A stretch of DNA of 64,000 bases from Megaustenia siamemsis (Eukaryota; Mollusca; Gastropoda; Stylommatophora; Ariophantidae), in the NCBI GenBank assembly GCA_032433765.1, contig JAVIAB010000092.1, positions 62,286,126 to 62,350,125 of the forward strand, given 5' to 3'. A model generated the notes under the pieces. It saw only the letters and a program-made list of their open reading frames with translations. It did not search any database and was not told the DNA's origin. Position numbers and translations under genes: made by a program. Positions 1 to 11,955 of this stretch are shown here, in pieces (positions within the stretch are counted from its first letter, which is position 1; each line of letters opens with the position of its first letter).

Positions 1-593
1 GCTGTTCACAATCTTTCTCCAGTCTTCCCTTCTTGTGTTTCAGTTTCTGTGTTAATTTCAATTATTCTTTATTCCATTATTTGATACATTCAATTCATTT
101 GTCTCTTTTGTCTATCTGTACACTTCCTACCTATCACGAAACACTGTGTAATAGTTCTGGTGAAACCGTTATATCTTGTGATATGCCCGAACCAACCCGT
201 ACCTTGAACTTCTTCGAAAAATCATCATAGAAACTAAGCATCAAGACTGCCCAGCAACATATAAGGTGGCAGGGAAACAAATATTAAATTTAACTACACT
301 GCAGATACTTGGGAGTCTGGTTGTGGGACGGTGTTCTTCATTATAATTATCCATTAAACTCAGTGAACCACGTACACATTCCCATTGTTACTGAATCGAT
401 CGGATAGTGTAAGGCTGGTATAAAACCAACGTTCACTTTATCCCCGAGCCATTGCGATAGTCGATCCGCTACTGACATTCACAGGATCATCATTAATGCA
501 TGCAAAAGTCACATGATGACTGTGGTATTGAAATCAAAGAGTTTCTTCAAATGTACATTTATTAACATTATTTACGGTTTCGTCCCGTGTGTG
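1..593. other. Unique AT-rich sequence, no gene seen
   Basis: No frame over about 65 codons is open and none resembles a protein family. I see no splice-bounded exon, tRNA-like fold or tandem repeat. Confidence 0.5.
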
Positions 594-690
594 TGAGTGT
601 GTGTGTGTATGTGTGTGTGGTATGTGTGTGGGTTTGCATGTGTGGGTTTGTATGTGTGGGTTTGTATGTGTGGGTTTGTATGTGCTTTGT
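594..690. repeat. TG-rich low-complexity tract
   Basis: A (TG)n stretch passes into a short tandem repeat of about 14 bp (TGTGGGTTTGTATG) present roughly three times. The minus-strand His/Thr-rich open frame over it is a by-product of the repeat. Confidence 0.85.
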
Positions 691-817
691 TGAACAGACA
701 GACAATCACTGATTTCCGTGACCACTTTCTTCTTCTTCTTCAACTCTCGAACTTAACATGACGTAAGTGTGGCGTTATTTGTGCCAACAAGCTTCTGCGT
801 CTTTTAGACCAAATTCT

Positions 818-1108
818 TTATTTTGTCCAATAAAAAAAAAAATGTAAAGTACCCCCGTCACGCCAAGTGGCGTATAGGGAATATGGTGTTAGTGACCATA
901 TATTTTACAGACCTTCGGCACATGATTTTCGGGGTAATGTGGTCGGTATTACGCCTGCGCCGCTTTACTTACCCAGAAAAAAAATCCGGTATCTATTAAA
1001 GGCTGAGTGAACCGGAAGTCGTCAGTTAGATCGAACTCTACCTCTTGCCCTTTGTAGTCCAGTTCACTAACCACTGAGCTATCGCGGCTCCCTTATTTTG
1101 TCCAGTAA
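818..1108 (-). mobile_element. SINE-A copy with 16-bp target duplication
   Basis: The SINE body runs 844-1092 with its tRNA-like head at the right end, so it lies on the minus strand. Read 5' to 3' the head carries a box A (TAGCTCAGTGG) and a degenerate box B (GAGTTCGATCT here, against GGTTCGATCCC in the family). The body contains the conserved GTGGTCGGTATTACGCC block and the tail is (C)TTTAC. The element is bracketed by TTATTTTGTCCAATAA at 818-833 and TTATTTTGTCCAGTAA at 1093-1108, a 16-bp direct repeat with one mismatch, as expected for LINE-assisted retroposition. Confidence 0.93.
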
Positions 1109-1284
1109 TATATATTTTTCTTTTCCAAGCTTCCCTTTCCATTGTTGAACAATGACTAACCAACAGAAAGAGACGAACGTTTCATTTAACACTCACAACT
1201 TTACATATCAGCATAAACACACACACCAAGACATAGACAAATACACACAAACAGAAGATGATAAAGTAAAAAAAAAAGTGATGA

Positions 1285-1432
1285 AAATACACACAAAGAG
1301 GACAAAAAATGAAACAAAAAAGTGCAAAAAATACACACAAAGAGGAAAAAAATGAAACAAAAAAGTGCAAAAAATACACACAAAGAGGAAAAAAATGAAA
1401 CAAAAAAGTGCAGAAAATACACACAAGCAGAA
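1285..1432. repeat. 43-44 bp purine-rich minisatellite, about 3.5 copies
   Basis: ATACACACAAAGAGG recurs at 1287, 1331 and 1374 with an A-rich spacer. The unit is not a multiple of three, so several minus-strand frames stay open by chance and give Phe/Cys-rich pseudo-proteins. Confidence 0.85.
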
Positions 1433-1627
1433 AGAAATTACATTTTAAAAGTGCTGAATAAAACGGCAGGGTCAAATATGCACCTTTCGTTATAGCATCG
1501 TGCCAACAGACAAGTATGTCATCTGTCTTTGTTTTATCTGGTTTTTTTTCCAATTTTATTTTTTCTTCTTCTACTTATTTTTATTCTTCTGCTGCTGCTG
1601 CTGCTACAAAATAACACCTGTAGACAT

Positions 1628-1975
1628 CAATATGAATGGGGGAACTGATTGGTCTCGACGCAAGACGCCGGCATCGGGAAAGAGAGGTTGTGGGTTCAAA
1701 TCCCGGCTGCACCAGCTAGGGTTTTTATTTATGATTTTTTTCTCTCCGGCAACCACCGCTGGGCTCAAAAGCGAGGCCCGATTTGAAACGTCAATTACTC
1801 ATTGATGGAAAAAAAATATGAGTACCTCCGTAGTCGGAGTTGTCTACCTGTGCGGCGAGGGACCCCTGTGCACACGGCTGCCAGTGAAAAATGGATTAAC
1901 ACGCAAAATTCAGTTCCTAGTCTCTAGGGACTTCGTCAGAGGTCAAAGCTGGCGAACGAAAAAAAAAATATGAAT
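1628..1975 (+). mobile_element. SINE-B: tRNA-derived SINE with a different head and body
   Basis: At 1690-1715 the sequence has a strong box B with T-arm symmetry (GGGTTCAAATCCCGGCTGC) followed by ACCA, like a processed tRNA end. A diverged box A region lies about 40 bp upstream. The body (about 1725-1955) shares nothing obvious with SINE-A. AATATGAAT occurs at 1628-1636 and 1967-1975, a plausible 9-bp target duplication, with an A-rich 3' tail before the right copy. I cannot name the family. Confidence 0.7.
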
Positions 1976-2111
1976 AAGACCAAAGAAAGCGTTCAGATAA
2001 GGTTGGTGACACCACCATACAGCTTGTCCCGGTATGGTATCGGTAATGGCCACACGAGTCTTATTTCATTATGAAAACACATATATCTGCTTGATTTTTT
2101 TAACTTTCCTG

Positions 2112-2398
2112 TATGCATTATTATTAGGGAGCCGCGATAGCTCAGTGAGTGAACTGGACTACAACGGACAAGGGGTAGGGTTCGATCCCAACCGACGGCT
2201 TCCAGGTTCACCCAGCCTTAAATGGGTACCGATTTTTTTCTGGGAAAGAAAAGCGGCACGGGCGTAATACCGACCACATTACCTTAAAAATCATGTGCCG
2301 AAGGTCTGTAAAATTTATGGTCACTAACACCATATTCCCTATACGCCGCCACTTGGCGTTACGGGGGGGGGGTACTAACAAAAAAATATGCATTATTT
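2112..2398 (+). mobile_element. SINE-A copy with target duplication
   Basis: The element spans about 2127-2377 and starts with the GGGAGCCGCGATAGCTCAG head. Box B (GGTTCGATCCC) is intact at about 2179. The 3' end is a G-run followed by GTACT. TATGCATTATT flanks it at 2112-2122 and again at 2388-2398, an 11-bp target duplication. Confidence 0.92.
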
Positions 2399-3265
2399 CT
2401 TTTCATTGCCACTATGAGCATCGCTGACTGCGTGTCACAATATGTGAGATATATGCCTAAAACATACATACGTTAACTAGATCTATATTTAAAAGTACAA
2501 CAGACCGTTATTAATAAATTCTGCATACCGACCATGGTGTATGTCCCTTTTATCATAATGCTATTATTACTGCATATTAGATCAGAGCAGAACACTACTT
2601 TATGTACGTTTCTTTATGTTCTAGGTCTGCCATTCAGGTATACTGCATTGACTGAGAACTTGTACTGTGCCCTTCCTTCTCTTCCCTTTTTTCATTCAGA
2701 GTGTGAATTATTCACTTTTCATCCATTTTATTTTTCCCAGTGGCATACTTCTGTCAATCACATGTCAGTCATTATCATTACCACCATCAGGTGCAATGAC
2801 TATTGCTGAGGCGATCATCGTTCTCTATTTATTTCTCACTCCCCTCTTTTTGTCAGTTTGTCAATCTCTTTCTTGACATACTGTTATGCTGTTTAGTATT
2901 GACTTTGTATGTCTTCTTTTGCTTTCATATTCTCTGTTGCACGAAATTTTCAGGCTTTTCACATCTCATGACGTGACTAAGGAAAGTTGATTGTTTGTTT
3001 TGTTCTTGATGCGACTAAAAGTTATCGTCACATGTTAGTCTCACATACCTTATGTTACACTTCTCGTTATGCATGGACTCAGCATGTATATGGACCATGG
3101 ATACGCACTAAGCAGTTGATTATGAAGAAACTGAACAAAAATACAACATATAACTTGGATGGCAATATAGAAAGATTAACATCAATCAATCGATTAATCA
3201 ATCAAAGCCTTCAGACCCGCATTTGGAAGGCATTGTGCCTGACACCATCAGAGAGCTACTAGCGA
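2399..3265. other. Unique AT-rich sequence, no gene seen
   Basis: Two forward frames of about 90 codons (2534-2809 and 2987-3262) are open, but neither has family-like composition and their codon use looks like background. No repeat or RNA structure recognised. Confidence 0.45.
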
Positions 3266-4520
3266 CGGCTGACGGCTCAGAGCTGGAAGCTACCGGCGAT
3301 TCATAGTTGACGGCTCAGAACTGGAAGCTACCGACGACTCATAGTTGACGGCTCAGAGCTGTAAGCTACCGACGACTCATAGTTGACGGCTCAGAATGGA
3401 AGCTACCGGCGATCATAGTTGACGGCTCAGACTGGAAGCTACCGACGACTCATAGTGACGGCTCAGAGCTGTAAGCTACCGCGACTCATAGTTGACGGCT
3501 CAGAGCTGGAAGCTACGGCGACTCATAGTTGACGGCTCAGAGCTGGAAGCTACCGGCGACTCATAGTTGACGGCTCAGAGCTGGAAGCTTCCGGCGACTC
3601 ATAGTTGACGGCTCAGAACTGGAAGCTACCGACGACTCATAGTTGATGGCTCAGAGCTGGAAGCTACCGGCGACTCATAGTAGACGACTCAGAGCTGGAA
3701 GCTACCGACGACTCATAGTTGACGGCTCAGAGCTGGAAGCTACCGGCGACTCATAGTAGACGACTCAGAGCTGGAAGCTACCGGCGACTCATAGTTGACG
3801 GCTCAGAGCTGGAAGCTACCGACGACTCATAGTTGACGGCTCAGAGCTGGAAGCTACCGACGACTCATAGTTGACGGCTCAGAGCTGGAAGCTACCGACG
3901 ACTCATAGTTGACGGCTCAGAGCTGGAAGCTACCGGCGACTCATAGTAGACGACTCAGAACTAGAAGCTACCGACGACTCATAGTTGACGGCTCAGAACT
4001 GGAAGCTACCGACGACTCATAGTTGACGACTCAGAGCTGGAAGCTACCGACGACTCATAGTTGACGGCTCAGAGCTGGAAGCTACCGACGACTCATAGTG
4101 ACGGCTCTGAACTGGAGTACCGGCGACTCATAGTTGACGGCTCTGAACTGGAAGCTACGACGACTCATAGTTGACGGCACAGAGCTGGAAGCTACCAGCG
4201 ACTCATAGTTGACGGCTCAGAGCTGGAAGCTACCAGCGACTCATAGTGACGCCTCAGAGCTGGAAGATACCAGCGACTCATAGTTGACGGCTCAGAACTG
4301 GAAGCTACCATCGAAGTGGAAGCACACAGACCAGCGACTCATAGTTGACGGCTCAGAGCTGGAAGCTACCAGCGACTCATAGTTGACGGCTCAGACCTGG
4401 AAGCTACCAGCGACTCATAGCTGACGGCTTAGACCTGGAAGCTACCAGCGACTCATAGCTGACGGCTCAGAGCTGGAAGCTACCAGCGACTCATAGTTGA
4501 TGGCTCAGACCTGGAATCTA
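3266..4520. repeat. 38-bp minisatellite, about 33 copies
   Basis: The unit is GACGGCTCAGAGCTGGAAGC followed by TACCGACGACTCATAGTT (38 bp). Variants differ at GGCGAC/GACGAC/AGCGAC and by single-base deletions. The right third is more diverged and includes one interrupted unit near 4310. It is GC-richer than its flanks and contains no maintained reading frame. Confidence 0.95.
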
Positions 4521-4660
4521 CTAAAAAATGTCGACTTGAAGTCGAATGTTTTAGGCCGAAACGTATACATAAACCACAACACAATGTACATACGTCCACT
4601 TAGCACCCATTTAAGGACAGATGACGATGAAGACTATGCATTGTTTTAGTAGCCTTCAAG
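4521..4660. repeat. Dispersed repeat, copy 1
   Basis: An A-rich start is followed by a small inverted repeat (TCGACTTGAAGTCGA) and the block TAAACCACAACACAATG...ACGTCCACTTAGC. The same block, diverged, follows the poly-A tract at 9538-9680. With only two copies I cannot place the family. Confidence 0.5.
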
Positions 4661-4913
4661 TGAACGACAGAAGAGAAAGAAATAAAGATATCTTTTTTGG
4701 AATCAAGATCTCGCCATCATACCGTTATCACTACACCTTCCACTATTTTCATCCACTCAATGCCAATGATTTTGTGTGATTTTCACGATTTCTCTACTTT
4801 ATTCTTTATTGATTCCTTATCCAGAGACCATTGACATGTTACTACTAGATGAATCAAAACATACAGGACTAAATACATCTGTTGTCACTGCACATCCAGA
4901 CCATCATTTTCCT
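4661..4913. other. Short unique spacer
   Basis: AT-rich sequence between two unrelated minisatellites. Nothing recognised. Confidence 0.4.
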
Positions 4914-6255
4914 CCTTAGAACGGTCGCCGCAGACTTTAGAGCCACTTTTATCTCCTAGGAATAACCCACACAGACCAATACAGCAACATAGGAGGGGTC
5001 CAGGCTTCAGAACCACCTTCATAGCCAAGGAATAATCCGCACAGACCAACACAGCATCATAAGAGCTGTCCAGACTTCAGAGCCATCTTTGGCTCCTAGG
5101 AATAACCCACACAGACCAATACAGCAACATAGGAGGCGTCCAGGCTTCAGAACCACCTTCAAAGCCAAGGAATAATCCGCACAGACCAACACAGCAGCAT
5201 AAGAGCTGTTCAGACTTCAGAGCCATCTTTGCCTCCTAGGAATAACCCACACAGACCAATACAGCAACATAGGAGGGGTCCAGGCTTCAGAACCACCTTC
5301 ACAAGCCAAGGAAATAATCCGCACAGACCAACACAGCAGCATAAGAGCTGTCCAGACTTCAGAGCCATCTTTGCCTCCTAGGAATAACCCACACAGACCA
5401 ATACAGCAACATAGGAGGGGTCCAGGCTTCAGAACCACCTTCAAAGCCAAGGAATAATCCGCACAGACCAACACAGCAGCATAAGAGCTGTCCAGACTTC
5501 AGAGCCATCTTTGCCTCCTAGGAATAACCCACACAGACCAATACAGCAGCATAAGAGCTGTTCAGACTTCAGAGCCATTTTTGCCTCCTAGGAATAACCC
5601 ACACAGACCAATACAGCAACATAGGAGGGGTCCAGACTTCAGAACCACTTCCAACGCCAAGGAATAATCCGCACAGACCAATACAGCAACATAGGAGAGA
5701 TCCAGGCTTCAGAACCACCTTCAACGCCAAGGAATAATCCGCACAGACCAATACAGCAGCATAAGAACTGTTCAGACTTCAGAGCCATCTTTGCCTCCTA
5801 GGAATAACCTACACGGACCAATACAGCAGCATAAGAGCTGCTCAGACTTCAGAGCCATCTTTGCCTCCTAGGAATAATCCGCACAGACCAATACAGCAGC
5901 ATAAGAACTGTTCAGACTTCAGAGCCATCTTTGCCTCCTAGGAATAACCCACACAGACCAATACAACAGCATAAGAGCTGTCCAGACTTCAGAGCCATCT
6001 TTGGCTCCTAGGAATAGCCCACACAGACCAATACAACAGCATAAGAGCTGTCCAGACTTCAGAGCCATCTTTGCCTCCTAGGAATAACCCACACAGACCA
6101 ATACAACAGCATAAGAGCTGTCTAGACTTCAGAGCCATCTTTTTCTCCTAAGAATAACCCACACAGACCAATACAGCAGCATAGGAGCGGTCCAGACTTC
6201 AGAGCCATTTTTTACCTCCTAGGAATAACCCACACAGACCAATACAGCAGCATAA
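4914..6255. repeat. 70-bp minisatellite with two alternating unit types
   Basis: Type 1 reads CAGACTTCAGAGCCATCTTT ... CTCCTAGGAATAACCCACAC; type 2 reads CAGGCTTCAGAACCACCTTC ... GCCAAGGAATAATCCGCACA. From about 4930 to 5500 the types alternate strictly, so the effective period there is about 140 bp; the right half is mainly type 1. The 60-85 codon minus-strand frames are repeat artefacts. Confidence 0.93.
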
Positions 6256-6437
6256 AAGGTGCCTAGGCTCGCGAGCACCTTCTCCTGTTTTAGAACAACC
6301 ATACTGGACTTGGACGTCATACCTGGCCCAACGTTACACACGTACAAGACACATTGTGGGGGCATTACGAAGACCTTGGTGAGGACTGGAAACATCGGCC
6401 TGATGAAATGGCATAGTGTGACTAAAGCTTCTCAAAC

Positions 6438-6440
<3 letters not shown>

Positions 6441-6480
<40 letters not shown>

Positions 6481-6695
6481 TATATAGAAAGAGAGAGAGA
6501 TAGAAAGAGAGATAGAAAGAGAGAGAGAGAGAAAGAGAGGAAGATATATAGAAAGAGAGAGAGATAGAAAGAGAGATAGAAAGAGAGAGAGAGAGAGAGA
6601 GAGAGATATGAGAGAGAGAGAAAGATATATAGAAAGAGAGAGAGATAGAAAGAGAGATAGAAAGAGAGAGAGAGAGAGAGAAGAGAGGAAGAAAA
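6441..6695. repeat. (GA)n/(GATA)-interspersed purine tract
   Basis: GA dinucleotides with a higher-order block containing AAAGATATATAGAAAGAG that recurs about three times. Homopurine on one strand, a possible triplex-forming tract. Confidence 0.9.
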
Positions 6696-7480
6696 ATAAA
6701 CTTTATAGAATAACTACATGACCCTTGCCAGAGCTAGAAACTCATTCCGCTTGCTAAAATATGTACGTTTGATCCCTATTTAGAATAGCGCCTTGAAAGT
6801 TCATTTTCCTTCTGTATTTTTATTTTGTCCTTATAGGAAATTTTGTTGCATTATGTCGTAGATTACAGAATGAGTTTATGAACGTTTTGTGTACATATTA
6901 TTTTTTTTAATATTAGAAAACTATGTACGAAGTAACAAAGAGAGTAATCATGGCACAGCAACAATATAAAAGAATAATAGAAGTCGAGGGGAAATGCACA
7001 TAAATTATAATATTACAAAGAAATAAAACATAGATTGTATGCATATCTCATCATAGTTGAAATTGATAACGGTTGAACTTACAGAAGATAATATATTTGC
7101 ATTTTTTATTTTGAAATTTTGAACTGAGCATCTCAGTGTACGAGTTCAATAAATTCTGCACATGTTAAATAATAAACTCTGTATGGGAGAAAGTTAATTT
7201 CTTTTCTCCGAGCCTTCATTTCTGTTTTCGTTAATGTAATGCTAAGTTCTTCAATAATAATTCACTTCTCTCTATATGTTTCTTTAGTTCTCATAGGCCT
7301 CCATGCTTTCTCTTTCTCTTTTGCTTTTCCTCTTTTCCTCTTCACTGAAGTTTATAATTTTCCTACACATGTCCCCCTTTACATTACGTTTTTTATAAAA
7401 CCACATCGCCGAATATTCCAAATCCCCAACATGTGGAAGTGGGTAACACACAATCTCACTCATAAGAAGATCGCAAACAC
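6696..7480. other. Unique AT-rich sequence, no gene seen
   Basis: No supported coding frame. The 119-codon forward frame at 7239-7598 depends on reading through the CA/TA repeat and is rejected. Confidence 0.45.
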
Positions 7481-7507
7481 ACACACACGCGTGCACACAC
7501 ACACACG

Positions 7508-7556
<49 letters not shown>

Positions 7557-7650
7557 GTACGCGAAAGTTTTAATCCAGTCTTGATTGTTTACACATAAGT
7601 CATCATTTGTGATCTCTCTCACTCACTCACACACACACACACACACACAC

Positions 7651-7707
<57 letters not shown>

Positions 7708-7712
7708 CGCCT
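7481..7712. repeat. (CA)n and (TA)n microsatellites
   Basis: (AC)n at about 7481-7508 abuts (TA)n at 7509-7553. A second (AC)n runs about 7627-7705 with one interruption. These alternating purine-pyrimidine tracts can adopt Z-DNA or cruciform forms. Confidence 0.95.
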
Positions 7713-7924
7713 AGCAGCAGCCACATACATACAGACGCAATAATATTTATCTAAGAGGTCTATGCTATTGATCACACACACATACACACCCACCACACGT
7801 ATTCACATTAGTTCCCTCCACACATGCACCCATCTTGCAACATATTCACCCACTCACCCGTCCACTTCAAAACCACCCGGCGTGAAGTTAGCAAAGAACT
7901 AAAGCCACATCAGCCAACTACCCT

Positions 7925-7949
7925 CCCCCCCCCCCCCCCCCCCCCCCCC
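7925..7949. repeat. Poly-C run of 25
   Basis: Twenty-five uninterrupted C, followed by A and five more C. Copy number at such runs is prone to sequencing error. On the minus strand it is a G-run. Confidence 0.9.
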
Positions 7950-8202
7950 ACCCCCACATTACAATCAATCTACTACTTCCTTCCATTTCACGAGCACGGA
8001 AATTAAAGCCGGGATATTGAAACATGTAAACGAGCCTGAGCGAGAATGACTTTTTATTGTTACCGTTCTTTTCAATCAGAGGAAGGGGGGAAAAAATCAC
8101 TATAGAACGACTTTCCCTGTCACATTCGCAAATCAACACATTGTCGACGTCTAAATAGTCCCTCGTCTTTTTCCTCCACTTGTTTTTTTTCTGGCAGCAA
8201 TT

Positions 8203-8204
<2 letters not shown>

Positions 8205-8264
<60 letters not shown>
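8205..8264. repeat. (GA)n microsatellite
   Basis: About 30 GA dinucleotides without interruption; the source of a spurious Ser-Leu minus-strand frame. Confidence 0.95.
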
Positions 8265-8269
<5 letters not shown>

Positions 8270-8976
8270 ATTGTTGAAAGTGATGACAAAAAAAAACCCT
8301 AACGACTGATGAGTTAAAAATTACGGAACGGTATTGGAAGTTGTGATAGAAACTTCACGCGTTACAAGCAATCGATCTCTGTGTTGGTTCCATTGTGTGG
8401 GGAGTCATCAAAAAGCCGTAGGAAAGAGCCAGCGCTGCTAGCGTCAATTGTAGAGAACGGACATTGTAAGTGAGTGGTCGGGACACGGATCATTCATTGC
8501 TATGTACGTGATATTTTTATTTAGTTTTTTTCCTTTTGTTTTTATTAAAAACAAAGACTGTTGTAGTTCGGAAATGAAATTAAGCCATGTCATTTTGTAC
8601 CGGAAGTGATGTTGAAACGCCGAGGATTATGATGATACTGAGGAAACATCCGCGTAAAATGCCGTTACTATTGGAATTAATTGTATAAACGGAAATGGTA
8701 TTTGGTGGCAATGAGGGGAAGTGACGTGTCAACGGAAATGTACTTTTAGTACAGCATGAAAAGTAGCATGATTTGTATAGCCATGCATGCAGTCAGTGTT
8801 AAACAATAATGTAGTCAGCGATTTTACTCATGAAGGCAAGCAAGTCATAATCGCGAACACATACATATAAACATACTTATATTTTACTTGCTCTCTTCGG
8901 ACCACGGCATTCGACGCAGGATTACTGGGTGGAAAGAATATTAAAGGCCTGAAATTATATCTGGAAAAGTAAGATT
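8265..8976. other. Unique sequence, no gene seen
   Basis: Slightly GC-richer around 8390-8500, but no open frame, splice signal or repeat that I can defend. Confidence 0.45.
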
Positions 8977-9263
8977 GTATTTTGTATAAAAGTAAAAAAA
9001 ATAAAGTTAAGTAAAGTACCCCCGTCACGTCAAGTGGCGTATAGGGAATATGGTGTTAAGTGACCTACTTTTACAGACCCAGCGCATGATTTTTGGGGTA
9101 ATGTGGTCGGTATTACGCCCGTGCGCTTTACTTTCCCAGAAAAAAATCGGTACCCATTTAAGGCTGGGGAACCGAAGCCGTCGGTTGGGATCGAACCCTA
9201 CCCTGTCCGTTGTAGTCAGTTCACTAACCACTGAGCTATCGTGGCTCCCGTATTTTATATAGC
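8977..9263 (-). mobile_element. SINE-A copy with target duplication
   Basis: The body runs 9011-9249 on the minus strand and has lost several bases in both the body and the box B region. GTATTTTGTATA near 8977 and GTATTTTATATA at 9250 are the probable target duplications. Single-base deletions suggest an older copy than that at 9752. Confidence 0.88.
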
Positions 9264-9492
9264 AGATGGATAATATGACATCATTTTCAATTGTTGTGTA
9301 ATGAGGTAGATTCCTGACTCGAGAAAGATACACATTTTAAAGGAATAATTTATCCTGCGAAATCCTGACATTTGATAATCCTAGCGGACAGCGTTATGTT
9401 TGCGTCAAGGTAGAAGTGAACAGAAGTGGTTAAGATCCCACTGAGGTCCTAAAACAGTTCTGGCCAAGCAAATGAGCAGGCAAGTCCCCGTA

Positions 9493-9494
<2 letters not shown>

Positions 9495-9537
<43 letters not shown>
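9495..9537. repeat. Poly-A run of 43
   Basis: Forty-three A in a row, directly left of a dispersed repeat at 9538. It may be the tail of a retroposed sequence to its left (about 9380-9494). Confidence 0.9.
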
Positions 9538-9539
<2 letters not shown>

Positions 9540-9680
9540 TGCTATGATCAAGTCGGATGGGTTTCGCCGAAAGGCGCAGATATATGTCGTAACTTAGCTG
9601 TAAACCACAACATAACGCAAATACGACCACTTAAAGCCCTTTAAAGGCGAAACGAAACGGAAGTGATCCTCTGACGTACT
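9538..9680. repeat. Dispersed repeat, copy 2
   Basis: Matches 4521-4660: after an A-run both have a GTCG-containing segment, then a GCCGAAA-like block, then AAACCACAACA and an ACGACCACTTA-like block. The family is unclassified. Confidence 0.5.
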
Positions 9681-9726
9681 TAGAAGAAGATGACTCGCAC
9701 ATTTGAGAAAAAAGTGTCTGCTTGGA

Positions 9727-10014
9727 GGTTCATAGAGGAATTTAAAAAAAGGTAAAGTACCCCCATCACGCCAAGTGGCGTATAGGAAATATGGTGTTAG
9801 TGACCATATATTTTACAGACCTTCGGCACATGATTTTTAGGGTAATGTGGTCGGTATTACGCCCGTGCCGCTTCACTTTCCCGGAAAAAAAGCCGGTACC
9901 CATTAAAGGCTGGGTGAACCCGGAAGCCGTCGGTTGGGATCGAACCCTACCCCTTGTCCTTTGTAGTCCAGTTCACTAACCACTGAGCTATCGCGGCTCC
10001 CTGGTTCATAGAGG
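9727..10014 (-). mobile_element. SINE-A copy with 12-bp target duplication
   Basis: The body runs about 9752-10001 on the minus strand, with intact box A and box B sequences in the head. GGTTCATAGAGG is repeated at 9727-9738 and 10003-10014 without mismatch, so this is one of the cleaner, probably younger copies. Confidence 0.94.
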
Positions 10015-10394
10015 GATAAGGAATAAATACAATGTTCCCAATGCTGTCACAACGCAGTGCACTGGGTACATTATCTTTCTACCCTCACAGAAAAGGCCAA
10101 ATTGATCCTACCAAGAATCGAACTCATGCTTGGCTGATTGGAAATTAATCGGTTCAATCAACGTGTCACACTTTCCTTTTCATATTATGTTCATTTTACT
10201 TATGGCACTCTTGTTTTTTCAATATCTACTTTCTTTAGCAAGTGCATCCATCGTGTAATTGATGCTCTTACAATTTGTCATGTTTTACGTATGTCCTTTC
10301 AGTGACTGTGTTTCCATCTCCACATTTTAAACTTGATATTTTCCAGATCTTCAATTGTGTTTAATGTTTTCTCCTGTTCTTTATTTCCCTTCGC
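10015..10394. other. Mostly unique; possible old tRNA-like SINE remnant
   Basis: At about 10065-10170 the minus strand has a box-B-like GAGTTCGATTC and a following box-A-side region, resembling a degraded tRNA-derived head. The remainder is unique and AT-rich. Confidence 0.35.
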
Positions 10395-10411
10395 TCTCTC
10401 TTCCTCTCTCC

Positions 10412-10444
<33 letters not shown>

Positions 10445-10540
10445 TCCTCTCTCTCTCTCCTCTCTCTCCTCCTCTCTCTCTCTCTCTCCCTCTCTCTCTC
10501 TCCCTCCCTCTCTCTCTCTCTATATATATATGATTGTGCC
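10395..10540. repeat. (CT)n polypyrimidine tract ending in (TA)n
   Basis: Imperfect CT dinucleotides with CCT interruptions, followed by TATATATATA at about 10521. It produces overlapping Ser/Leu-rich frames that are not genes. Confidence 0.93.
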
Positions 10541-11940
10541 AGTTTTCGTTCCTCTTCTATTTTACATCCCTACTCTTCGTGTATAATTTACCTTATTTTT
10601 CATATTTAGCTCATACTCACTGAGTCGTGTGTCCACTGTGTCGTATGTTTCAACCTCCAAGTTACTCACCTATACTTTTTATGTTTGACATTCCTCTACC
10701 AATAACATCTTTTAAACTAACACTGTGTACCTAAACCACACTGGACATGTTTCACCTACATCCACTGTATTTATTGTTTTCCCACATCCACACTTTCTAT
10801 ATTTCAAATGTGCTCTTTGTCTGTTTCGCATTCTACCCAAATGTCCTTTGTTTTACAAATACTCTTTGTGTTTCTGGCATTTTACGGTCATTTAAGACAA
10901 ACCACGCTCTTTAGTATTTATCAAAGAAAGGATAACTGTACGAGCGGTTGAGCGTTTGAGAGAAAGTGAATTAGAAACATGGACGATGAGAGAGATTCCT
11001 AATAGTAAAACAGTTAGCGCTCTTAGATTCGCTTCCATTGTTTCAATGATTGCAACGTATCGATCACTTTCATTGCATCAACGGCCAAAGTCGTAGCGCA
11101 TGAACTACTCAGACTCCTATTAGGTATACAAACAATGGACTCTGTGCGCCCAAGCATGACCGAATGATTACTCGTCATTCTTTACATTCACTCTTTTTCA
11201 CGTCGTTTTTCATTATCCTCCACAGTTCTTTTATGTTCTGTGCTTATTTCATTCCCAGCCACTAGTTCTCCTATCACGTTTTAGTCACTGATGGTTCCCC
11301 TCTTTTAACCCCCACCCCCCGTTGATGTGCTACCTCTATTATCAGCCGTCGTCTAGAACATCTGCAAAACGACGAAATAACCTAACAGTTGGACGAGATG
11401 GTTTGCCAGACATTGCTCGATTGTTTTATTGGAAATGGGGAGCGAAATTTCCAGTAATTGTCATTGAACTTGCTGTAATGAGATTTTCTCCGCATGGTCG
11501 CTGGCGGAGTAGAAGTTTTGCTGTTTACTCAGGGCAGGGCTGAAAGCTTGTGAAAGCGTCGTAGAGCTTTTAAAATTTGACACGGTCTGCGGTGATCGGT
11601 GAAAGAAGATTCGACACTGACTCCAGACTAGAATAATATTGGATATTTATTTTAAGATTTTAGTAGTTCGACTTCAATATTGAGCGCTTTATAACATTTT
11701 TCGCTACTGAGTGATGCTAAGTACCTTTGTCTTGTGCTTAATGGTTTAACTAATACAAATGCGATGCGTAATGCGGGTGTTGTTTATTGTTGAGTTCTGG
11801 CCTGACTTTGTAGCATTTCTTTGTTTCCATTAATTGTTAGGATTTTTGATTCAAAAAGCAGGACTGACGTGGTGACTTGGAAAATCGTATTGTTTTAATA
11901 CATTAAATAAAAAAAAAAAAATTAAAGTAAAGATTCCATC
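10541..11940. other. Unique sequence, no gene seen
   Basis: A 1.4-kb stretch without recognisable repeats. The 73-codon frame ending at 11543 begins at a non-ATG codon and resembles no family I know. Nothing else to report. Confidence 0.45.
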
Positions 11941-11955
11941 CAGGTCTTGTATGGG

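Noticed and set aside
3266..6255. CRISPR-like direct repeats
   Set aside because: Units are contiguous tandem repeats with no unique spacers, in eukaryotic DNA with no cas genes.
7239..7622. Overlapping ORFs of 112-119 codons
   Set aside because: Both depend on (CA)n/(TA)n translation (HTHT, YIYI) and have no family resemblance.
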